Virus record (IMG/VR): IMGVR_UViG_3300032246_001241
Coordinates: 1 to 40,563 of that record
Strand: one strand, 5' to 3'
Length of the DNA stretch: 40,563 bases
Source: a virus
Positions 17,242 to 25,200 of the stretch are shown one piece after another. Under the pieces are notes generated by a model. The model saw only the letters and a program-made list of their open reading frames with translations. It had not been told where the DNA came from and searched no databases. Both the position numbers and the translations under genes were made by a program. Position 1 is the stretch's first letter, and the number at the start of each line of letters is the position of its first letter.

Positions 17242-18786
17242 TTAAGAGGTTGGGTCCTCGTTTGACTTGATTACGCGGTCAACTGGCTGATCAGCGTTGT
17301 AGAGCAGGCTTCCAGGAACGTTGTATCCAGTTGTAGCTGCAGTACCAGCTACAGCTGATGAAACAGAAGCACCGTAAGGAACCGCAGTTGCAGTAATTGC
17401 AGTACCACGAGTTACCTGAGCAGTAGCTGAGACAGTTTCTGTAGCAGTTGTGCTTGAGATAGTTGCGGTAAAGGTATTTGTACCAGTTACTGTAACAGCA
17501 ACAGCGCTAATGTTGAATGCTGCGTTAGTTACAAAACCAGTTACTGTAACAAGCTGACCTGTAACCAGACCGTGGTTTGCAGCAGTGTAAGTACCGGTTG
17601 TACCAGCAGCAGTACATGACTGAATTGCAGCACGACGAGCAACAGAAACGCTAGTTCCAGTTGTACCAGAAAGAGCAGTAAATGTACCGTTGAAGATGCT
17701 ACGAGTAACAACAGCAGAAGAGCTGTTTACAGCAGTACTAGTTACAGAAGCAGCATTGACCTTAGCATAAGTGATATCGTTAGTTGACACTGTAGCTACA
17801 CCATAAGTACCATCAAATGCACTGTCACCAATTGAAACAATGATCCTGTCACCAACTACAACACCGTGACCAGACGCAAGTGTCAAAGTTACAGTAGAAG
17901 TAGTAGCAGCCTTGTTAGTTACTAGGTAAGTAGTATCTGCGTTACCGACTGTAATGCTGTCACCAACGCTGTAAGAGTGGCTAGCTGAAGTAACTAGAGT
18001 GATCGCACCAGCAGTTGTGATTGCTTCAGTAGATAGGCTGTAGTTAAGACCATCAAGTGAAGTAACAGCTGTGTAGTTAGGATTACCAAGTTCGGTAGTA
18101 CCTTCACCAGCGTAGTTCCAAGTGAAGAAACCGTTTAGACCAACTGGAGCCCAAGTAGCACGTGAGTAAGCATATGGACGTTCAGCAGCAGTCGGGAACT
18201 CCCAACGACCATCAATACCTGATGAGAAGTTAGTGTTTCCTAGACCGTAACCCTGGAATGTGTTAGCAAGAACACCATTCTCGATTACACGGTCACCAGA
18301 CTGACGTAGCTTAACAAATGGGAATACCCAGTGGAAGTAAGGACGTGTACCAGCACGCTTACCATCCTTGACAGCCCATGACCAAGCTTCGATAGCAACA
18401 CCGAAACCAGCTGGGTCATCGCCAACTGCAGGTGAAGCCCAACCTACTGATAGGTTGTTAGCTGAAGCAAAGGTTCCTACGTTCTTGCGAAGCAATAGAC
18501 CACCTGAAAGAAGTGCAGAAAGCTCAGGGTCTGGCTCACAGATAGCAAGTTCCATTGTGATTCTTTTTAGAGTGTCAGGAGACTTGAAAGTCACACAAAC
18601 GGCACCATTGGCACCCTTCTCGGTGATTTCATCGCCTTCTTCGTATTCTGGGGTGAATGACAGACGCATGAAAGCTGATGTAGTGTAGCTATCACCCGGA
18701 CCTGTTTGTAGATTGCCAGCGGCGTCCAAGCGAGTGACACGGATCGACACACCTTGGATGCTGGCTGCATATTCTTGAGTAGCCAT
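17242..18786 (-). CDS. Probable major tail tube protein with repeat-rich C-terminus
   Basis: 514 aa, AAGGAGAATAGCTA before ATG. Residues 1-225 show the pattern I associate with actinophage tail tube proteins: 'FTPEYEEGDEITEKGANG', 'SPDTLKRITMELAICEPDP', 'LLSGGLLL', 'VGDDPAGFGVAIEAWSW', 'PYFHWVFPFVKLRQSGDRV', 'ENGVLANTFQGYGLGN'. Residues about 255-475 hold three to four copies of the shared beta-repeat ('SHSYSVGDSITVGN', 'GHGVVVGDRIIVS', 'NHGLVTGQLVTVTGF'), rich in Thr, Ala and Val. Such C-terminal domains on tube proteins commonly decorate the tail surface. The location before the connector is earlier than in lambda-like gene order, so a head decoration role cannot be excluded. Confidence 0.72.
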   Translation of the reverse strand: MATQEYAASIQGVSIRVTRLDAAGNLQTGPGDSYTTSAFMRLSFTPEYEEGDEITEKGANGAVCVTFKSPDTLKRITMELAICEPDPELSALLSGGLLLRKNVGTFASANNLSVGWASPAVGDDPAGFGVAIEAWSWAVKDGKRAGTRPYFHWVFPFVKLRQSGDRVIENGVLANTFQGYGLGNTNFSSGIDGRWEFPTAAERPYAYSRATWAPVGLNGFFTWNYAGEGTTELGNPNYTAVTSLDGLNYSLSTEAITTAGAITLVTSASHSYSVGDSITVGNADTTYLVTNKAATTSTVTLTLASGHGVVVGDRIIVSIGDSAFDGTYGVATVSTNDITYAKVNAASVTSTAVNSSSAVVTRSIFNGTFTALSGTTGTSVSVARRAAIQSCTAAGTTGTYTAANHGLVTGQLVTVTGFVTNAAFNISAVAVTVTGTNTFTATISSTTATETVSATAQVTRGTAITATAVPYGASVSSAVAGTAATTGYNVPGSLLYNADQPVDRVIKSNEDPTS

Positions 18787-18802
18787 TAGCTATTCTCCTT
18801 AG

Positions 18803-19957
18803 TTAGTTAGTTAGAGTCAAGTCAACCTTGACACCTAGGTGGATGGATGTATCAAAGTAAACCGCAGCAGGGCGGGTAGCCTTGATTCTCATGTCATTTT
18901 GGTTTGAGCTGACAGATAGGCCTTGACCTAAACTATCATTTACAAGATCAGAGTCGCCGAGATAGACTCGTACTTCACCTGACGCGTAAATCCATTTGTA
19001 GCGGGTATCCGCTTTCATTTGAGCAGTTGCTCCAGTAGGGTTGCTTGACGCAATGTCTGCGTTAGTGACAGTGTATTTGATAGTTTTATCCGCAGTGTTA
19101 GCTAGGGTTTTCCAAGTTCCATCAAAAGGCACACCTAGACCAGTGACAATTACATAATCGTCTTGAGCAATTCCGTGGCTGTTAGCAGTAGTTAGAGTAA
19201 CTGTGTTGCTAGCTAGGACTCTGGTTGCTATGTTTACAACCGGACCATTACCTGAATAACCAGAACCGACTACTAGCGGAGTGCCACCAAAAGTTTGTAG
19301 GTGTTGGCGAGAACCTTTGTTAGGGTCATAGTAGTCAACCACCATTTGATTATATGAGCTAAGAACAGCGGCAGAGTCGCGAGTAAGGTGAATCCAGCCT
19401 TGCTCACCGGCAGAAGAGTACTGACCAATTTGATATTCAAGAACAGCTATTCCATGCTTAACTGAAATAGCTCCACCAGTTGCAGCAGTATCCACTACTA
19501 CACCCGCTGAGGTACGTCCTGGAAGAATAGTTACGCTAGAACCTTTTGAAAGATAAGAATTTACAAGGTCTGTACCTGTCCCTTGTAGAGTAACGGCACC
19601 GTCCCAAAGCTCAAGTTCACAAGCTTTCTGTGATACACCTTCTAGCTGACGTAGAACACGAGCCATACGTTCTTCACCAAGGAGACCTAGAGTAGATCTA
19701 TCATCTTGAACTTCAATAAAGAATGGGATGTGGCGGCTATATAGAGGTACAGTAGGGTTAGAGTCTACTGTAGCAACTGTATATGATGTGTAGTTAGCGT
19801 CTAATACTCTAACGTAGCTAGGGGTGGTGTCCCACCACTGATCAAATCCTCTAACCCATTTTTCTCCTGAAGTAGGATTAGTTGGAGGAAATATAGAAAA
19901 TAGGCCGAACGCAGAGGGTACGATAGCGGGGGCCTTAAAAGCTCCATCAAAAGCCAT
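18803..19957 (-). CDS. Virion structural protein, unassigned, with one beta-repeat
   Basis: 384 aa, AAGGAAAATAA before ATG. It directly follows the major capsid gene. The N-terminal half contains 'DDRSTLGLLGEERMARVLRQLEGVSQKACELELWDG' around residues 85-120, a helix-plus-strand stretch that resembles structural proteins encoded next to capsid genes in actinophages. Further on are 'GEQGWIHLTRDSAAVL' and 'QTFGGTPLVVGSGYSG'. One copy of the shared beta-repeat is inserted at nt about 19010-19250 ('NTVTLTTANSHGIAQDDYVIVTG'), after which the core resumes ('YKWIYASGEVRVYLGDSDLV'). The insertion therefore interrupts an older fold. It could be a capsid-associated, vertex or head-tail protein; I cannot decide from sequence alone. 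Confidence 0.65.
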   Translation of the reverse strand: MAFDGAFKAPAIVPSAFGLFSIFPPTNPTSGEKWVRGFDQWWDTTPSYVRVLDANYTSYTVATVDSNPTVPLYSRHIPFFIEVQDDRSTLGLLGEERMARVLRQLEGVSQKACELELWDGAVTLQGTGTDLVNSYLSKGSSVTILPGRTSAGVVVDTAATGGAISVKHGIAVLEYQIGQYSSAGEQGWIHLTRDSAAVLSSYNQMVVDYYDPNKGSRQHLQTFGGTPLVVGSGYSGNGPVVNIATRVLASNTVTLTTANSHGIAQDDYVIVTGLGVPFDGTWKTLANTADKTIKYTVTNADIASSNPTGATAQMKADTRYKWIYASGEVRVYLGDSDLVNDSLGQGLSVSSNQNDMRIKATRPAAVYFDTSIHLGVKVDLTLTN

Positions 19958-19992
19958 TTATTTTCCTTAAAGTCTATAAGTTTTTAGTTGGA

Positions 19993-20018
19993 GTACCCGG
20001 GGCCGAAGCCCCGGGCAC
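19993..20018 (-). other. UUCG-tetraloop hairpin just after the major capsid gene
   Basis: The minus-strand RNA reads GUGCCCGGGGC-UUCG-GCCCCGGGUAC, an 11-bp stem with one G-U pair and a C(UUCG)G tetraloop, among the most stable RNA loops known. It starts 11 nt after the capsid stop and is followed by CUCCAACUAAAAAC, not a U-tract. It may protect the capsid mRNA 3' end or partly attenuate transcription into the following genes. Confidence 0.75.
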
Positions 20019-20028
20019 ACCAGGATTT

Positions 20029-22077
20029 TTAGTACTCGATTGTTGCAGCAGTAACGCCACCAAGGACATCACGTAGAGCTGCAGCAGAACCGTTGACGTT
20101 GATGGTTGAGGTGATCTTTAGAGATTCAATACCAACCTTCGCTACGTTTTCAAATGTTTCTAGGAACATAATGTAGTCGTTAGTGCCAACAAGGGTGCTG
20201 TCACGAACGATACCTAGGTCTAGAGTACCGCCATCAAGGAAGATAAATGTACCTTCAGCGAATAGGTACCAAACTAGAGTGTTCGGGAAACCATTTAGTA
20301 GAGCGTTAGCACTCTGAGATGTGATCAGTGAGTTTGAGCTTGTGTCTGAGTCCATGTAAGGGACAACTGTTACGTTGACGTGCTCTAGATAGCCATTAAT
20401 TTCAGCTTTTGATAGATCTAGAGTACCGTCGCCTGGCATAGACAGAGTCAAGTCAGCTGCCATTGCATCGTAGAACCAAACAGGAATTACTGCCTGTAGC
20501 TGGGTGTCTGGAGCAATGCGGTGACGCTGACGATACGCAGTTGCAGCACGACGAACCTGTACCAAGAAGTCGCGACCAAAACCAAGCAAGCTAGAAGTGC
20601 TTACAGAGGTAGACTCTGTTGCGATTCTAGAGACAAGGTTCTGCTCAGCTTCACGAGCGTGCTGTACTAGAGCAAGTTCGTTGTGACGAGCAATCAACTC
20701 TGGGTAAGCACGAGTCATCAAGTTACCAAACTTCAACTGTAGAGTCATAGCATAGGTAGCCACTGTGTTCTCATATGATGAAGTGATTGTCAAGCTGGTC
20801 TTTGTTGAGGTGCTAGGAGCTAGATCGGTAGCAGCAGTCCACTGGCCTACGGCGTTGTCGTAAGCTAGTCTCGAAGTCGAGTCAGTGGTGCTGTTGCTGA
20901 AACCTAGAGCTAGGCTCGGTGGAGTGATGAATCGAATACCACCGCGGTCAGCCTGGAAGCGAGGCAAAGCATCGCGAACTGGACGAACGTTGGTTGAACC
21001 GATTGAGTAGATGTCATACTTTACTTCAAATGGAGCAGCGTGACCACCGGAAGCAACAAGGGCCTGTGGGCCTGCAACAGCTGCAATCTTAAGTGTGTTC
21101 TCTTCTGCATTTGATGATAGAGTACGTGACTCTGGGTAAGAGGTTGAGAAAGATGCAACGATGTGCTGCTCTCCATCTCCTCCGTTAACACGGCGAAGTG
21201 AGTGGAGACGCTTCTCCATAGCCACTGCTACCTCGCTCATGTCTTTAATTTCGCTGCCGGCTGTGTAGCCAGGAATGTCAGCACCAGCGGTAATTGCTAC
21301 CGGTGCTGGCTCTGAAACCTGAACTACAGGCTGACGGTCAGCTGGAGCCTCGAAAGGCTGTTCTGCTGTGGCGGTCACTGGGGCCTGCCCTTCCTGCTCT
21401 TTTGGAGCAATAGTTGTTTGTGCTGGTTCTTCAGTAGAGAACGCGGTGTCCTCTGCTGGGACCTCTGCCGGGACGTCTTCGACGACCTCAACTGGAGCCT
21501 CTTCTGATTCTGTTGCTGGGACGTCTTCGACGACCTCAACGGTTGGATTTTCATCGGTTGAAAGTTCAGAACCTTCTACCGCACTAGCAGACGCATCGAC
21601 AGATTCGGTGGAGTAAGTAGATTCAGTTGCCTTCTTCTTCTTCTCGTCATCCTCTTCCTCAGGAGTCTCGCCCTTTTCTTCTTCAGGAGTACCTTCTACA
21701 GGTTCTCCTTCCACAGGGGCTTCTTCTGGAGTTGCTGGAACTTCCTCTGCAGGAACTTCCTCAACTGGCATATCCTCTACAGGCATATCCTCAGCTGGCA
21801 TTGCACCATCCATATTCTCCTCGTCACTACCCTTAACGCGCATAGCAGCCTCGGCAGCTTGCTGTGCAAGCTCCTGGGCGGCCATCTCGCGACGCTTTGA
21901 TTCGCCTCTGCAGGCATCAAGCATATCGGCAAGTGACGTCATAGCGTCAACTGATTCAGCGGTAGGCTCTTGGCCTTCGACCGTCTCAAATTCACCAATG
22001 ATCTGATCCTGAAGAGCTGATAGTTGTTCATTATCTAGCTCTGACAGGCGATCTACCTGTGATTTAATGTGGTCCAC
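20029..22077 (-). CDS. Major capsid protein with fused scaffold-like N-terminus
   Basis: 682 aa. The start is GTG with AAGGAGG 4 nt upstream. Residues 1-80 are helical ('VDRLSELDNEQLSALQDQIIGEF', 'KRREMAAQELAQQAAEAAMRV'). Residues 85-255 are an acidic, Pro/Val/Glu-rich tract with internal repeats ('VEVVEDVPA' twice). From about 270 the protein has an HK97-type capsid composition: 'FEVKYDIYSIGSTNVRPVRDALP', 'RGGIRFITPPSL', 'YAMTLQLKFGNLMTRAYPELI', 'FLVQVRRAATAYRQRHRI', 'LVWYLFAEGTFIFLDGGTLDLGIVRDS'. The N-terminus probably acts as a built-in scaffold or delta domain removed by the protease encoded just upstream, since I see no separate scaffold gene. The cleavage point cannot be read from sequence. 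The strong ribosome site suits a high-copy protein. Confidence 0.9.
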   Translation of the reverse strand: MDHIKSQVDRLSELDNEQLSALQDQIIGEFETVEGQEPTAESVDAMTSLADMLDACRGESKRREMAAQELAQQAAEAAMRVKGSDEENMDGAMPAEDMPVEDMPVEEVPAEEVPATPEEAPVEGEPVEGTPEEEKGETPEEEDDEKKKKATESTYSTESVDASASAVEGSELSTDENPTVEVVEDVPATESEEAPVEVVEDVPAEVPAEDTAFSTEEPAQTTIAPKEQEGQAPVTATAEQPFEAPADRQPVVQVSEPAPVAITAGADIPGYTAGSEIKDMSEVAVAMEKRLHSLRRVNGGDGEQHIVASFSTSYPESRTLSSNAEENTLKIAAVAGPQALVASGGHAAPFEVKYDIYSIGSTNVRPVRDALPRFQADRGGIRFITPPSLALGFSNSTTDSTSRLAYDNAVGQWTAATDLAPSTSTKTSLTITSSYENTVATYAMTLQLKFGNLMTRAYPELIARHNELALVQHAREAEQNLVSRIATESTSVSTSSLLGFGRDFLVQVRRAATAYRQRHRIAPDTQLQAVIPVWFYDAMAADLTLSMPGDGTLDLSKAEINGYLEHVNVTVVPYMDSDTSSNSLITSQSANALLNGFPNTLVWYLFAEGTFIFLDGGTLDLGIVRDSTLVGTNDYIMFLETFENVAKVGIESLKITSTINVNGSAAALRDVLGGVTAATIEY
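21470..21540 (-). repeat. Direct repeat in the acidic linker of the capsid precursor
   Basis: The same 23 nt occur at 21470-21492 and 21518-21540, a 48-nt period encoding VEVVEDVPA twice, within the Pro/Glu/Val-rich linker. Identical DNA suggests recent local duplication. Confidence 0.8.
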
Positions 22078-22080
22078 TGT

Positions 22081-22088
22081 TCCTCCTT
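22081..22088 (-). promoter_or_regulatory. Strong Shine-Dalgarno of the major capsid gene
   Basis: AAGGAGGA on the minus strand just before GTG 22077. It decides this non-ATG start. The rest of the 143-nt gap (22078-22220) holds a weak 5-bp hairpin at 22153-22170 and a short AGCAT-C-ATGCT inverted repeat near 22118-22128. I see no convincing promoter. Confidence 0.7.
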
Positions 22089-22220
22089 AATAGGACAGTT
22101 GATGATGTCATATTTTGAGCATCATGCTAATCGGTTCAAGGTAAAGGGACTATCACGCATAGAAACGTGAAGGCACTCCACCTAGTTATTATTTTACATT
22201 AGTTTTTACTTGTTTATTAT

Positions 22221-25200
22221 TTAAGTTAGTAGTCTGAGCATTCTAGCCATGACAGACGAGATATCTGCCTGACTAAACAAGTCTCCACCACGCATAAATT
22301 CTGCAATGTCAGAGGTAGCTTGCTTGCCATCTTTTTCACCTAATTTTTTACCTACTCTATCGACCATATTTGTCATAAGGTTTTTTAGGGCAGGAGGTAA
22401 GTCGCTAAACCTAAGTTTGGCGTTTTCGTCTCCAAAAGGAAGAGGTAGATTTCCAATAACCTCTCCCAATTCCTTTGACGCTGCACGAACATTCTCTAAA
22501 GAAGGTCCGGTCAGAGATTTACTATCAATTCGATCAAGCAAGTCTAGAAGACCCTGACCAGCTTTAGCTGCTTCAGAGTAATCTCCAGTCTTATATACTT
22601 TTTCTACTTTGCTTACTTCGTTAACTACATTTTGAAGACCGGATGTTCCAAGATCTAGTTTTAGTCGAGCTAAAACGTCTTGAAAACGTCCGGTGTAGTC
22701 ACGCGGCTGATTGATTCCAGGAGTAAATTTGAAGCCCTCTTCTTCAGGGTTTCCTATAACTTCTTTTGCACCATCTGTCGGTACAGGAACGTTATCTTCA
22801 CTTACTGGAGCCGGAGCTTCCTCCGGAACGGATCCATCAGCCGCTAATGCTTTTCCCAGGCTATCCTTAATAGAAAGTACACGAGCCTTAGCTTCGTCTG
22901 CACTAGCTAGTAGAGCCTTAACAGTAATTCTAGAACGAAGATCTTCTGCACTTGCAGTTACTGCATCTTCGGAATGAGCCTTCCATTCCTCCGGGACGAG
23001 GTGACGAACGTTCAACTTACCGGCCATCTTAATGATGTGCTTACGAACATTTGACTTGTGACTTTCTTTTGCACGTCCATAAGCATGAATAGCAGCACGA
23101 AGATCTTCTACGTTTTGAATAGGGAATGATCCGTCTGGAAGAGCTTTACCTTCTTTAGCCAACTTCTCACGTTCAGCACGAGGAATGTAGGCCAGCTCAC
23201 CATCACGAACTCTAGCTGACAGCTCAGCAATCTTTGCTGCATACTCATCAGTGGAAGCCTTTGTAGACTTACCAGACTCGATAAAGTTTAGGTTCTGAAG
23301 TCTTTCAATGTGAGCATTGAGCTCTGCAGTTGGGTCTGCTTTCATTCTAGCTAGAGGTAGAGCACCAGCAGCTACTAGAGCCATAACAGCACCTGAAGCA
23401 ACACGAGCACGAGCAATAGGGAATCCTGGAACGTTTACCTGACATACAGCAACAAGTTCTAGTCCACCACGGATAGGTCTCCAGTCACCAGAAGGAGCTG
23501 AAGCACGAAGTGCACGAATCTGCTCCGGCTGAGCGCTCGGGCGTAAAGCTCCAGCTACCCAGATGCCATAGGAATCTTCACCTGCGTGAACGTCTGCGAT
23601 GGCAGATGCAGTATCGTCATAGTGCTTAACTGCTTCGGCAGCACTAGCTTCCAATGAAGCATGTCCACCAGCAAGAGTTAGCTGACCTACTGGAACGTCT
23701 TTACCGTTTTCGGTTCTAACTACTCCAGTGTGGAAGTAAGCGTATCCACTCTTACTACGTGGTGGTTTTGTTCCATATGCCAAACCGATGTGGTCAACAT
23801 TCCAAGCCGCAATGTGGCCAAATACTCTACCGTTGTCATCAACAGTGATAGGAGTGGCCTTAGACAGATTAGGGTTGTCAAACCATTCAGTAGGCGGAAC
23901 GACTGGGATCGCACCGGCAATAATGCCACAAGCAATTAAAGCCTGAACATTGGCAGCGTCCGAGTCATCTTGGTAGATGCCATCGGCAATCATAGTATCC
24001 TCCTGTTGGATGTTTGTTGGGGTTTCAACGAGTATTTTACATTCTTGAAATGCTGGTTTTGGTACAATTGTAACAGCCATTACACGTGCTTTATTTATAG
24101 AAAGTTTGCTCTTTCCTAGATCCTCGCTGCCTTCAGAAGCTTCAGGCTTGATCTCTTTTGCCTCAAACTGATCTAGATCAGCTGATACACCTTTTATAAA
24201 TCCATTTTCAATAAGTCTTTGAGCTTCACGACCATAAGGACTAGTGTCAAATACTCCATAAGCATTTCCAATACCCTGAGGAGTACGTTCCATGTGGTCA
24301 ATACGTCCAACTACTACAGATCCCATATGACCTTCAGCAGTTTTCATCTGCCACAGCAGCGGCAGTGGAAGTTCACGAATAGATAAAGCACCACGAATAA
24401 ACGAACGTCCATCTCCAGATTCCATTTCTTCAGGAATAACTAAAGGAATTTTAAACTTAAGACCTTCGGTAACAAGTCCAGAAGCAGCTGTAAGCCCGAC
24501 TCTAAGTTTTGCATCAGCTGCTCTAGCTAATACTTCAGATTTAACAATAATATTGTCTGTGGATTCGATTAACTCTGTGCTAAAGACATTTCTTCCACCA
24601 CGCTTGTGGCCATAGATCTGACGGTGCTTTTTGTCACCGGTCCACATGCCAGTAACTTCTTTGTGACGTAGGGCACAGTAACCCTTGGCACGTGGCCCAA
24701 GGTACTTACCTAGGTGACGTACACAACGAGTCCAATCTCCTCCAGTACCCCATCTAATCTTTAGACCGCCCTTACCGACTGTCCAATAGTGACGAAGTTC
24801 TTCTGCCTTACCCTTGTTACGATCAAGCCCACCGGCAGAAATTAGAGGATCAGGCCCCCACAAAACAGTTAGCAAATGATCAATATCCATAAGAACTGAA
24901 GCAGTAACAGGCTTAGAAGATTCATCAACTTGAAGAAGAACGTCATTTAAAGTTGCTTTATCTAGAGGAACTACTGGCGGTGGAGTAGCTGACTTAAAAT
25001 CATTTAAAACGCTAGGATCGCGGACCCACTTACCTTCTTTGCGAACGTAAGTCATAGGCTTAGGTGATGTAGAACTTTCTGGAACAATAGCTACTAGGTT
25101 TAAAACTGCACGAGGATCATCCTGAGCAACTACAGCGAGGTAGATAGGCTTGACGTCAGATGTCTTTGGAGTCATCTCTACGCCTTTTTCCTTAGGTGCA

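Noticed and set aside
19993-20018. Capsid hairpin as a Rho-independent terminator
   Set aside because: No U-tract follows on the minus strand, and essential tail genes lie downstream in the same direction.
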